Source of the DNA: JAGLOK01 sp963675575
GTDB lineage: Bacteria > Bacillota > Clostridia > Christensenellales > UMGS416
Length of the DNA: 64,000 bases
Direction: 5' to 3'
Assembly (NCBI GenBank): GCA_963675575.1
Contig: OY776378.1
Span: forward strand, 2,852,001 to 2,916,000
Part shown: in pieces, positions 8,435-16,042 of the stretch
Layout: the number at the start of each line of letters is the position of its first letter
Position numbering within the stretch: the stretch's first letter is position 1
Made by a program: the position numbers and the translations under genes
Notes under the pieces: model-generated
The model's database searches: none
Seen by the model: the letters and a program-made list of their open reading frames with translations, nothing else
What the model was told of the DNA's origin: nothing

Positions 8435-10045
8435 CTATTTAACTTTTATTCCTTTAAAGCATTCATCTATATGTGCTTGCTCATATTTTGATTTTGTTGC
8501 AAGCCCTACAATCACAGTGACCAATATTGAAACCGTTAATGCGATTACAATAGGATCTACAAACTGAATCATTGTTCCTTCCGGTGCAATTGTAGGTTTG
8601 CCGAAGATTGCCTGGCAGACTTTGAGAACAACCGATTCTTTTGAATGAACAAACATCATCCAAAGCAAGCTGGTTCCAAACCCTGAGAACATTCCCGACA
8701 GCGCCGCTGTTTTTGAAAGCTTCGGGCAATAGAGCGCTCCGAAATACATGGGCAAAAATGATGCTCCGCACAGTCCGAAGAACAGACCTGTGCTGATGGC
8801 GATTGCGCCGTCCCAAACAGTTGGAAGCACATATGCCAATACTACTGTCAAAACTATTGCTACAAGTACGCCAAGCCTTGACAACAACATAGCCTTTTTC
8901 TCATCCATATTTTCTGTATTGAAAAGGTCGCGGCTGACCGCTGTTCCCACCGTATGAAGCTGTGAGGATATTGTTGACATTCCGGCCGCAAGCAATACGA
9001 CAAGGAACACCGCAACATACCATCCCGGCATAAAGCCATCAAGGAAAGCCGGTATTATACCATCTGTTCCGCCGGCTGCTGCAACTGCGATTTTTCCTGT
9101 TGATTCAAAGAAAAACACATTGCTCATTGCGCCGACCAAGAATGCAACGCCTGTCATAAGAAGAATGAATACGCCCCCGATTGGAATAGCTCGGTTCAAT
9201 TCTTTGTCGCTTTTTACTGTCATAAAACGAACTGCAAGCTGTGGCTGAGCAAGAACGCCAACACCAACGCCAAGTGTGATGGATGATACGACAATCCACC
9301 AGTATTGCGATAAAAACTGAGGCATGCTTGTCCATCCCTTAAATCCGCCTTTGGCAAGACCTGCCGTCTGTTCCATTACTGCCGCATTTTTCATGAGGTC
9401 AGTCAATTTTGTATGTGCTTCTGTGACTCCGCCAAGTTTTGAATATACTGTAACGAGCAATATAGTCATGCCCACCAGCATTATAGTACCTTGGAACGCG
9501 TCCGAGTACATAACGCCTTTGATTCCACCAAAGAAAACATATGCTGCAACTATCGCCGCAAATACAAGCAAGGCAACATTGTAATCCATGCCAAATCCTG
9601 TTTCAAGGAATTTGGATGCGCCAATCATAACAGCCGCGGTATACACGGGCATGAATAAGAAAATCATTCCGCCTGAAAATTTTTGCACTGTTTTTGATTG
9701 AAATCTTTTTGACATGAATTCAGGAAAAGTATGAGCCTGCATGTTGTGACCCATTTTGCGGGTTCGTTTTCCAAACACTGTAAAGGCGATAAACACGCCA
9801 AGAAAGATGTTTAGGAATGTCAGCCATAAAAGACTGAATCCAAATACGCCGGCATTGCCGCCGAATCCAACGATTGCTGATGTTGAGATAAATGTTGCTC
9901 CGTATGACAGAGCCATGATTGCGGGATGGATAGTACGTCCACCAAGTAAAAAGTCTTTTGTGTTTTTAGTATTCTTGTAACCTATGACACCAAGGTAAGC
10001 CACTACTGCAAGATATACTATTGTGATAATTATTTTAAGTAACAT
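8435..10045 (-). CDS. Sodium:solute symporter family (SSS) transporter
   Basis: A 536-residue membrane protein with the length and pattern of about 13 helices of the SSS family (PutP, PanF, SglT relatives). The N-terminus holds the family start: a first helix, then KDFLLGGRTIHPAIMALSYG, and the sodium-site region FISTSAIVGFGGNAGVFG. Helix-5-like GGIKGVMYSDAFQGTIMLVG is also typical. The substrate cannot be read from sequence. It is preceded by a 56-residue partner gene 27 bases upstream, as in many SSS transporters with a small accessory protein, and both lie behind an attenuator-like leader. Confidence 0.88.
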   Translation of the reverse strand: MLLKIIITIVYLAVVAYLGVIGYKNTKNTKDFLLGGRTIHPAIMALSYGATFISTSAIVGFGGNAGVFGFSLLWLTFLNIFLGVFIAFTVFGKRTRKMGHNMQAHTFPEFMSKRFQSKTVQKFSGGMIFLFMPVYTAAVMIGASKFLETGFGMDYNVALLVFAAIVAAYVFFGGIKGVMYSDAFQGTIMLVGMTILLVTVYSKLGGVTEAHTKLTDLMKNAAVMEQTAGLAKGGFKGWTSMPQFLSQYWWIVVSSITLGVGVGVLAQPQLAVRFMTVKSDKELNRAIPIGGVFILLMTGVAFLVGAMSNVFFFESTGKIAVAAAGGTDGIIPAFLDGFMPGWYVAVFLVVLLAAGMSTISSQLHTVGTAVSRDLFNTENMDEKKAMLLSRLGVLVAIVLTVVLAYVLPTVWDGAIAISTGLFFGLCGASFLPMYFGALYCPKLSKTAALSGMFSGFGTSLLWMMFVHSKESVVLKVCQAIFGKPTIAPEGTMIQFVDPIVIALTVSILVTVIVGLATKSKYEQAHIDECFKGIKVK

Positions 10046-10072
10046 AATTGCAATTCTCCTCCCAATAATAGC

Positions 10073-10243
10073 TTATAGTTTGCTGTCGATTTCTTCTTCT
10101 TTGGCTTCCCATTTCACGTCCTGATCGCTTACTTCTTCCCCGCCTTTGTTCCAGTTAATAATTCCGTAGACAACACACAGGATTGCCGAAGCTATGCATA
10201 ATATATATGCAAGCCAAATACCTACATCAGGTATTCCTAACAT
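10073..10243 (-). CDS. Symporter small accessory protein
   Basis: A 56-residue protein: MLGIPDVGIWLAYILCIAS, one membrane helix ending around WNKG, and a charged cytosolic tail. The start MLGIPD-GIWLAY and the YGxxNWNKG end match the short accessory subunits found immediately upstream of SSS symporter genes. A strong ribosome site, AAGGGGGAAGG, precedes the ATG. It probably associates with the transporter encoded 27 bases downstream; the exact role of these peptides is not known. Confidence 0.8.
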   Translation of the reverse strand: MLGIPDVGIWLAYILCIASAILCVVYGIINWNKGGEEVSDQDVKWEAKEEEIDSKL

Positions 10244-10272
10244 AAGCCTTCCCCCTTTCTTTTTTTTATAAC

Positions 10273-10305
10273 AAAAAACCCCGAACGAAGCAATTCCGCC
10301 CGGGG
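10273..10305 (-). terminator. Intrinsic attenuator in the symporter leader
   Basis: Read on the minus strand, an 11-pair GC-rich stem (CCCCGGGCGGA with TTCGTTCGGGG, some G-T pairs) is followed by T6. It lies between the promoter (10378-10406) and the small accessory gene, with no gene in between, so it cannot end an upstream gene and most likely controls read-through into the symporter operon. Confidence 0.75.
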
Positions 10306-10371
10306 AAAAAATTCATATCTTAACCCACGAGTAACATCTTTGCTACCATTCTACCGTATTAACCAATTTAT
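10306..10371 (-). promoter_or_regulatory. Leader RNA ahead of the attenuator, possible riboswitch
   Basis: About 66 transcribed bases separate the expected start site from the terminator. The RNA contains GGTTAATACGGTAGAATGG, a short hairpin GTAGC-AAAGAT-GTTAC, and GTGGGTTAAG. It has no T-box GGGTGGNACCGCG-like motif and no open reading frame of note. I do not recognise the class. The layout (promoter, structured leader, terminator, transporter) is that of a riboswitch or protein-bound attenuator. Confidence 0.45.
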
Positions 10372-10377
10372 CATTTA

Positions 10378-10406
10378 ATTTTAGATATTTCAACTGCTTA
10401 TGTCAA
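10378..10406 (-). promoter_or_regulatory. Promoter of the symporter operon
   Basis: On the minus strand TTGACA (10401-10406), a 17-base spacer and TAAAAT (10378-10383) form a near-consensus promoter. It gives a leader of about 128 bases before the small accessory gene. Confidence 0.75.
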
Positions 10407-10537
10407 GCAACTAGTGCAAATAATTATCAAAAATTATGAATTATTATTCGTTTAAGCATAAAAATGTTGGATATTCGAAGTATTTTGTCAAAACAATGTA
10501 ATTTGTTTTAATTTAATGTGAATATTCTTTGTTTTTC

Positions 10538-10566
10538 TTGTAATTCCGACTTATTTGGTCGATAAT
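10538..10566 (+). promoter_or_regulatory. Candidate promoter of the ccdA-tlpA-msrAB operon
   Basis: TTGTAA (10538-10543), 17 bases, GATAAT (10561-10566), about 40 bases before the first gene's ATG. The rest of the intergenic region from 10406 to 10538 is AT-rich and shows nothing I can name. Confidence 0.45.
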
Positions 10567-10604
10567 AATAAAGTAAGGTATTATATTGCAGAGGAGGAAT
10601 AAAA

Positions 10605-11351
10605 ATGGATAGTGGAATTTTCTTGCCGATAGTAGTTTTCGGAGCCGGGGTATTGTCATTCTTTGCTCCTTGCATAGTGCCCCTTTTGCCTGTATACGTA
10701 GGTTTTTTATCCAAAGGGGCAACCGAATCGATTTCTGCTGAACCGCAAGACGATGGAACTAAAACAAAAAAAAGAATAATTAATCCGCGTTTGATAGTTC
10801 AGACATTAATATTTGCTATAGGACTTTCAACCGCCTTCGTTATTTTAGGTTTTGGCGCAGGCGCTCTCGGGAAACTGATAAACAACAGAATTGTACTTTA
10901 TGTAAGCGGAGCAATCGTAATTATTTTAGGTCTGCATCAAATAGGAGTTTTTAATCTTTCATTTCTTGAAAGACAAAAAACGGTGGAAATAAAAAGGAGC
11001 AAAAAAGGCGGGATTATAGGCGCGTATCTGTTAGGACTTACTTTCTCACTGGGATGGACTCCCTGCGTTGGCCCCGTGCTGGCAACTGTGCTGGGCGTGG
11101 CAAGCAGTCAGGGTCAAGCGGCGTATGGCGGCTTTTTGATGATGATATATTCAGCCGGATTGGCTTTGCCTTTCCTTTTGATTTCATTTTTCGCCGGATT
11201 TTTCCTTGAGCGCTTTAAAAAGCTCAACAAACATATGCGAAAGATTCAAATTGTCGGCGGCGTACTTATAATATTGATGGGAATACTGCTAATGACTGAT
11301 AACATAGATATCATAATAGGCTGGTTCACCAGAGTGCCGGGCCTATCTTAA
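10605..11351 (+). CDS. CcdA-type cytochrome c biogenesis/thiol-disulfide transporter
   Basis: A 248-residue membrane protein with six helices. The two conserved CcdA cysteines sit in PCIVPLLPVYVGFLSKGA (near residue 23) and GWTPCVGPVLATVLG (near residue 151). Proteins of this family carry electrons from cytosolic thioredoxin to thiol proteins outside the membrane. GAGGAGG precedes the ATG. The genes that follow encode an extracytoplasmic thioredoxin-like lipoprotein and a methionine sulfoxide reductase lipoprotein, so this one likely powers protein repair rather than cytochrome c assembly. Confidence 0.88.
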   Translation: MDSGIFLPIVVFGAGVLSFFAPCIVPLLPVYVGFLSKGATESISAEPQDDGTKTKKRIINPRLIVQTLIFAIGLSTAFVILGFGAGALGKLINNRIVLYVSGAIVIILGLHQIGVFNLSFLERQKTVEIKRSKKGGIIGAYLLGLTFSLGWTPCVGPVLATVLGVASSQGQAAYGGFLMMIYSAGLALPFLLISFFAGFFLERFKKLNKHMRKIQIVGGVLIILMGILLMTDNIDIIIGWFTRVPGLS

Positions 11352-11366
11352 ACGGAGGAAATTAAA

Positions 11367-11918
11367 ATGAAAAAAACTAAAATATTATCAATAACTGCAT
11401 TGTTACTTGTTGGAGTTCTGGCTTTTGCCTCATGTGCCCCGGCAAATACCGATGGGAAAACAGAGGATAACATGGAAACCACAAGCGGATTCACAGGCGA
11501 TGCCTTCAACTTTGAGCTGGAAGATACGAAAGGCGACACATATACACTTTCAGACTTTGCGGGTAAAAAAGTATATATCAAGTTTTGGGCATCATGGTGC
11601 TCGATATGTCTGGCAGGTATCGAAAAGCTTGAAGAAATGGACGCGGAATACAAAAACAACGATGACATTATAATTTTAACCATGGTTTCCCCGGATGCGA
11701 ACGGTGAAATGAGCGCGGATAAATTCAAACAATGGTTTTCCTCGCAAGGCTATGAGTTCACAGTACTTCTTGATGAAGGCGGCTCAACCATGGATGAATA
11801 TGGCATCAGGGGCTTCCCTACATCCGTTTTCATTGATACAAACGGCAATGTTGCGGAAACCAAAATCGGACATTTTCAAAATCAGACACTTAATGAAATA
11901 ATAGCGAATATGTCTTAA
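11367..11918 (+). CDS. TlpA/ResA-like thioredoxin-fold lipoprotein
   Basis: A 183-residue lipoprotein. The signal peptide ends in LAFASC, so Cys23 should be lipid-modified and the protein anchored outside the membrane. A TlpA/ResA domain fills residues 45-183, with active site WASWCSIC (Cys78, Cys81) and the conserved cis-Pro region GFPTSVFID. It begins 15 bases after the CcdA gene, with GGAGG ahead. It should accept electrons from CcdA and pass them to the MsrAB enzyme encoded next; this order mirrors the fused TlpA-MsrA-MsrB protein PilB of Neisseria. Confidence 0.88.
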   Translation: MKKTKILSITALLLVGVLAFASCAPANTDGKTEDNMETTSGFTGDAFNFELEDTKGDTYTLSDFAGKKVYIKFWASWCSICLAGIEKLEEMDAEYKNNDDIIILTMVSPDANGEMSADKFKQWFSSQGYEFTVLLDEGGSTMDEYGIRGFPTSVFIDTNGNVAETKIGHFQNQTLNEIIANMS

Positions 11919-11946
11919 ACACAGATTACCTAAGGAAGTGAGAACC

Positions 11947-13050
11947 ATGAAAAAAGGTTTAACAATATTTGCTGTAGCTATAGCTGCAGCGATGATATTT
12001 ACAGCTTGTCAAGGGGGTATTGAAATGACAGAGCCGACCAAACAGGCAGACGCTCAACAGACGGCGGAAGCCACAGCCAAAATAGACACCAATAATCTGA
12101 GCGAGATTTGGCTTGCCGGAGGATGTTTCTGGGGCACAGAAGAATATTTCAGCAGAATAGACGGCGTATTCGATGTTACATCCGGGTACGCAAACGGAAA
12201 AACCGAAAATCCGTCCTATGAAGATGTGATAAGAGGATCGGGGCATGCGGAAACTATACACGTTGTTTATGACGCAAAAATCATCGACCTGGACACTTTA
12301 CTTGATTATTACTTTAGAATTATAAATCCGACAATACTGAACAAACAAGGAAACGACGTCGGCGTACAATACAGAACAGGGGTATACTATAAAAATGGAA
12401 ATGAATTACCTGTTATTGAAGCAGTTGTAAGTCGTGAGCAAGAAAACTATGAAGACCCAATCGTGACAGAGGTTTTGCCGCTTGATAATTTCTATCTGGC
12501 GGAGGAATACCATCAGGATTATCTTAAGAAAAATCCAAACGGATACTGCCACGTAGACATGGGATTGCTTGACGAAGGCGCTGAAATCAGAGTGAATCCA
12601 GCCAACTATAGCAAACCCAGCGATGAAGTTCTTAAAAAAACTTTAACCGATGATCAATATCGAGTGACTCAGCTCAATGAAACCGACCAGGCTTTTTCAA
12701 ATGAATATTTTGACAATCACGCACCCGGTCTATATGTGGATGTCGTAACCGGAGAGCCTCTTTTTACTTCCACAGATAAATATGACTCGGGATGTGGTTG
12801 GCCCAGCTTTGTAGCGCCAATTGAACCTGATGTCATTGTTGAAAAAGTTGACTCAAGCTTTGGAATGGTTCGCACAGAGGTCAGAAGCCGCGTGGGCGAC
12901 TCACACTTGGGACACGTCTTTAACGATGGACCCGCGGACCGAGGAGGGCTGAGATATTGTATAAATTCCTCCTCCATAAAATTTATCCCTTTAGAAGAGA
13001 TGGAAAATGCGGGATACGCAAAATTTATTCCTTTGATTGAATTCGGATAA
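11947..13050 (+). CDS. msrAB: Bifunctional methionine sulfoxide reductase A/B lipoprotein
   Basis: A 367-residue fusion. Lipobox FTAC puts Cys21 at the membrane surface. The MsrA domain (about 50-210) has GGCFWGTEEYF with catalytic Cys60; the MsrB domain (about 225-360) has YDSGCGWPSF, then SHLGHVFNDGP and catalytic RYC (Cys338). It reduces both S and R methionine sulfoxide. The zinc-binding CXXC pairs of many MsrB enzymes are missing, e.g. TGEPLF where CGxxLF is usual. The ATG at 11947 is preferred over GTG at 11938 because AAGGAAG then sits eight bases upstream. Electrons should come from the TlpA-like lipoprotein. Confidence 0.92.
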   Translation: MKKGLTIFAVAIAAAMIFTACQGGIEMTEPTKQADAQQTAEATAKIDTNNLSEIWLAGGCFWGTEEYFSRIDGVFDVTSGYANGKTENPSYEDVIRGSGHAETIHVVYDAKIIDLDTLLDYYFRIINPTILNKQGNDVGVQYRTGVYYKNGNELPVIEAVVSREQENYEDPIVTEVLPLDNFYLAEEYHQDYLKKNPNGYCHVDMGLLDEGAEIRVNPANYSKPSDEVLKKTLTDDQYRVTQLNETDQAFSNEYFDNHAPGLYVDVVTGEPLFTSTDKYDSGCGWPSFVAPIEPDVIVEKVDSSFGMVRTEVRSRVGDSHLGHVFNDGPADRGGLRYCINSSSIKFIPLEEMENAGYAKFIPLIEFG

Positions 13051-13076
13051 ACAACATATAAAATATAAAAAGTATT

Positions 13077-13106
13077 GCGGCGGAACATGTTCCGCCGCTA
13101 TGTTTT
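13077..13106 (+). terminator. Terminator of the ccdA-tlpA-msrAB operon
   Basis: A perfect 22-base palindrome (13077-13098, arm GCGGCGGAACA) followed by TATGTTTT. The stem is strong but the T run is interrupted. Confidence 0.65.
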
Positions 13107-13118
13107 ACATTAACCTCC

Positions 13119-13147
13119 TTGTAATGAAATATAAGGGGTAGTATAAT
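13119..13147 (+). promoter_or_regulatory. Promoter of the rubredoxin-domain gene
   Basis: TTGTAA (13119-13124), 17 bases, TATAAT (13142-13147). The ATG follows 40 bases further on. Confidence 0.65.
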
Positions 13148-13186
13148 TTTAAATAAATAGCATTATAAAAGGAGTTTGATATCATT

Positions 13187-13522
13187 ATGAAAAAAATGTT
13201 CAAATGCAGTGTATGCGGATATGTATATGAGGGCGAAGAAGCCCCGGATAAATGTCCTAAATGCGGCGCGCCAAAAGAGAAATTTGTAGAGCTTGATAAA
13301 GAAGCCGCTGATAAAATCTATATGTCAGACAGGACAAATGACATACACATGGAAATAATTGCTCTGGCAGGAAAAATAAAAGTGCTTGCCGAAGAAGGTA
13401 TAAAGATTAATCTTGACCCTCCATGCGTCGGAGTTTTTGAAAAAGCCAAGACTGAATCTTGGACTATCAAACAGCGTTCCAAAGCGGAAATCGCAGGACA
13501 CGTCAGCAAAGGAAAGTGGTAA
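13187..13522 (+). CDS. Rubredoxin-domain redox protein
   Basis: A 111-residue protein. Residues 5-35 form a short rubredoxin iron site, CSVCGYVYEGEEAPDKCPKC, with Cys7, Cys10, Cys23 and Cys26. The 12-residue spacing between the two CXXC knuckles is that of the rubredoxin-like tail of rubrerythrins. The C-terminal 75 residues are helical with no obvious diiron motif (no ExxH pairs), so it is not a complete rubrerythrin. It probably carries electrons in oxygen or peroxide defence, which fits the repair and redox genes around it, but the partner is unknown. It has its own promoter. Confidence 0.8.
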   Translation: MKKMFKCSVCGYVYEGEEAPDKCPKCGAPKEKFVELDKEAADKIYMSDRTNDIHMEIIALAGKIKVLAEEGIKINLDPPCVGVFEKAKTESWTIKQRSKAEIAGHVSKGKW

Positions 13523-13537
13523 AATCAAATAATTTAT

Positions 13538-13565
13538 TTGCGGGCGAATATTATTTTGCCCGCAA
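13538..13565 (+). terminator. Possible terminator after the rubredoxin gene
   Basis: An eight-pair stem, TTGCGGGC with GCCCGCAA, around a 12-base loop. It is followed by AAACTTTAT, which is a poor T run, so termination may be weak and the ZIP gene may be partly co-transcribed. Confidence 0.4.
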
Positions 13566-13587
13566 AAACTTTATATAGGAGGGAACA

Positions 13588-14397
13588 ATGGTAGATTTTT
13601 TTATGGGATTGACTCCCATTATGCAGGCTTTTTTTGCTACACTGTTCACTTGGCTTGTAACTGCCCTCGGAGCTGCTGTAGTTTTCTTTTTTAAAACTAT
13701 TAACAGAAAAGTTTTGGATGGAATGCTTGGCTTTGCAAGCGGCGTAATGATAGCTGCGAGCTTTTTCTCTCTACTTGCTCCCGCAATAGATATGTCTGAA
13801 GCAAATGGACAAACAGCTTGGCTCGTAGTTGGAATCGGATTTGGCGCAGGATGCCTGTTCTTATTTTTAGCAGACAAGATTATGCCGCACATGCACTTGG
13901 GCCCAGAAGAAAACAAAACAGAGGGCATCCCCACTAATTGGAGAAAAAGTGTGCTGTTAGTTACAGCTATAACTTTGCACAATATCCCCGAAGGCTTAGC
14001 TGTAGGAGTTGCCTTCGGCGCGGTGGCGGCGGGCTTTCCAAGCGCTACGATAGCAGGTGCTATTGCACTTGCAATTGGTATAGGCATACAAAACTTTCCT
14101 GAAGGCACGGCCGTATCAGTTCCACTTAGACGTCAAGGCATGTCACGAAGAAAAAGCTTTTTTTGGGGACAGCTTTCAGGAATGGTCGAGCCAATTGCAG
14201 GTGTATTAGGCGCTTTGGCCGTTATCCTTTTTCAGCCCATACTTCCCTACGCGTTAGCTTTTGCCGCGGGTGCTATGATATATGTTGTAGCCGAGGAGCT
14301 TATACCAGAAGCACATTCGGGACACTCGGATATCGCTACAATGGGTGTTGTAATCGGCTTTATCGTGATGATGATGCTGGATGTGGGATTAGGATAA
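13588..14397 (+). CDS. ZIP family divalent metal transporter
   Basis: A 269-residue protein with about eight membrane helices. The metal-binding helices carry the family motifs HNIPEGLAVGVAFG (helix 4) and QNFPEGTAVSVPLRRQG (helix 5), and EELIPEAHSGH near the C-terminus. This is the GufA/ZupT type of ZIP, which takes up Zn2+, Fe2+ or Mn2+. The usual His-rich loop between helices 3 and 4 is replaced by a short segment with HMHLG. AGGAGGG precedes the ATG. The MBL-rhodanese gene follows 25 bases on, so they may share a transcript. Confidence 0.88.
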   Translation: MVDFFMGLTPIMQAFFATLFTWLVTALGAAVVFFFKTINRKVLDGMLGFASGVMIAASFFSLLAPAIDMSEANGQTAWLVVGIGFGAGCLFLFLADKIMPHMHLGPEENKTEGIPTNWRKSVLLVTAITLHNIPEGLAVGVAFGAVAAGFPSATIAGAIALAIGIGIQNFPEGTAVSVPLRRQGMSRRKSFFWGQLSGMVEPIAGVLGALAVILFQPILPYALAFAAGAMIYVVAEELIPEAHSGHSDIATMGVVIGFIVMMMLDVGLG

Positions 14398-14422
14398 AAT
14401 AGCATAATTTTTGGAGGAATAA

Positions 14423-15469
14423 ATGAGTTTTGAGCAACTAAACCCTGCGGCTTGCCGCACATACCTTATAACAGACGCAGACAACAACGCAGTTTTGATA
14501 GACCCGGTAATAGACCATGTAAGCGACTATTTGAATCTTCTTAAAGAAAAAGGATTGAAGCTTACCCACGTTGTAGACACACATACCCACGCAGATCATA
14601 TCTCCGCAGGCTCTTCCATGCGAGATGCGACAGGATGTGGATACATCATGCATGAAAAAGCACCTGCAAAATGTGTCACCATCCGAGTGAAAGACGGCGA
14701 TGAGATAATTCTGGCAGGACAAAAAGCAAAAGTTTTAGAAACGCCCGGTCACACGCGAGACTCCATATCATTATTGTTTGAAGATAAATTTTTAACCGGT
14801 GACTTTCTTTTCTTGGACGATGCCGGCGCGGGGCGTGACGACCTTCCCGGCGGCAGTGCGGACTCTCACTGGGAAAGCCTGCAAAAGATTAAAGATATTT
14901 CGGGTGACGTTACAATATATCCCGCGCATGAATATCGCGACAGGCAGCCATCTTTGCTTTCAGTTCAAAGGAAAACAAATCCCCATCTGCAAAATATGAG
15001 CCGAGAAGCGTTCACCCAGTATATAAATGATTTAAAACTTGGTCCTGCGGACTGGATGAAAGATGTGCTTAAATCCAACTACCGATGCGCGACAGACCCA
15101 AACGCCGCTTGGATACCTACCGATGTTCCCGCCTGTGAAATCAAGGGGACAATGAATCCCAACGCGGATAATATCGAAGTACGTTATATTACATATCCTA
15201 ATCTTAGCCACAGCGCTGTAATTTTTGATGTTCGGGAAAAGGAGGAGCTTAACGGTCCTCTGGGTCACCTTGAAGGTGCGATAAACATACCTGTGGGCGA
15301 GGTTACGCACAGATTGGACGAGTTTGAACCATATAGAAACAATGAAATAATACTGGTGTGCCGCTCTGGCGGCCGCGCCACAACCGCCGCGCAAATACTC
15401 GCCACAGCAGGCTTTGAAAATGTGAAAGTGCTGGACGGCGGAATGATAGCGGTTAAATCAATGAAATGA
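14423..15469 (+). CDS. MBL-fold hydrolase fused to rhodanese (ETHE1-like persulfide dioxygenase type)
   Basis: A 348-residue two-domain protein. Residues 1-230 form a metallo-beta-lactamase fold with THTHADH (metal residues His54, His56, Asp58, His59), TPGHTRDS and GDFLFLDDAGAGRDD, the last being characteristic of ETHE1/BLH-type persulfide dioxygenases. Residues about 255-348 are a rhodanese domain with active-site CRSGGRA (Cys313). The likely role is handling of low-molecular-weight persulfides and sulfur transfer. In an anaerobe the oxygen-dependent reaction is questionable. It shares a four-base overlap with the adenosyltransferase gene. Confidence 0.85.
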   Translation: MSFEQLNPAACRTYLITDADNNAVLIDPVIDHVSDYLNLLKEKGLKLTHVVDTHTHADHISAGSSMRDATGCGYIMHEKAPAKCVTIRVKDGDEIILAGQKAKVLETPGHTRDSISLLFEDKFLTGDFLFLDDAGAGRDDLPGGSADSHWESLQKIKDISGDVTIYPAHEYRDRQPSLLSVQRKTNPHLQNMSREAFTQYINDLKLGPADWMKDVLKSNYRCATDPNAAWIPTDVPACEIKGTMNPNADNIEVRYITYPNLSHSAVIFDVREKEELNGPLGHLEGAINIPVGEVTHRLDEFEPYRNNEIILVCRSGGRATTAAQILATAGFENVKVLDGGMIAVKSMK

Positions 15470-15990
15470 AAAAAGGCTATATACAAATTTATACCGGAAA
15501 CGGAAAAGGAAAAACAACCGCAGCGATGGGGCTGGCTCTTCGAGCCTGCGGCCATGGCTTTACCGTTAAGATTGTTCAGTTTTTAAAAGGCGGTGTTTCC
15601 GGGGAACTAACTTCTATAAAGAAACTTGAAGGCATTGACATCTATCGCGTAACCGATGCAGACAAATACATTTGGGACCTAACCGCTGAGCAGAAAATGA
15701 ACATGCAAGTTCGCTCCGCCGCTATGTTGGAAGAAGTTCGAATATGGTTTGAAGAAGAAATTGATATTATTATTTTAGATGAAATCATGGCGGCTATAGA
15801 GCATGACATAGTGTCATTGAATGATGTTATATCTCTGCTCAAGGCAAAACCCGATTGCACGGAAGTGGTGATGACAGGAAGAAACGCTCCGAATGAATTG
15901 ATTGAAATGGCGCATCTTGTCAGCGAAATAAACGACGTTAAGCATTATTATAGTGATGACGTGCCCGCCCGGAAAGGGATAGAGTTTTAA
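15466..15990 (+). CDS. cobO: Corrinoid adenosyltransferase, CobO/BtuR type
   Basis: A 174-residue enzyme that transfers the adenosyl group of ATP to cob(I)alamin or cob(I)yrinic acid diamide. The N-terminus has the diagnostic YTGNGKGKTTAAMGLALRA (P-loop residues 12-19) and VKIVQFLKGG; DIIILDEI fits the Walker B-like strand, and VVMTGRNAP closes the fold. The length is normal for the family. Its ATG overlaps the MBL-rhodanese stop (ATGA), so translation is coupled, although a shared pathway is not evident. No other cobalamin gene is in the window, so salvage is as likely as synthesis. Confidence 0.9.
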   Translation: MKKGYIQIYTGNGKGKTTAAMGLALRACGHGFTVKIVQFLKGGVSGELTSIKKLEGIDIYRVTDADKYIWDLTAEQKMNMQVRSAAMLEEVRIWFEEEIDIIILDEIMAAIEHDIVSLNDVISLLKAKPDCTEVVMTGRNAPNELIEMAHLVSEINDVKHYYSDDVPARKGIEF

Positions 15991-15998
15991 ATGAACAT

Positions 15999-16030
15999 AA
16001 AAAAAGACCTGCAAACGCAGGTCTTTTTTT
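15999..16030. terminator. Bidirectional terminator between cobO and the ABC permease
   Basis: AAAGACCTGC pairs with GCAGGTCTTT around an AAAC loop, with A7 on one side and T7 on the other. It serves both converging genes. Confidence 0.9.
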
Positions 16031-16042
16031 GAGCAAACATTT

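Noticed and set aside
10306..10405. T-box riboswitch ahead of the symporter
   Set aside because: No GGGTGGNACCGCG-like antiterminator bulge and no specifier-loop pattern is present, and the downstream gene is not an aminoacyl-tRNA or amino acid biosynthesis gene.
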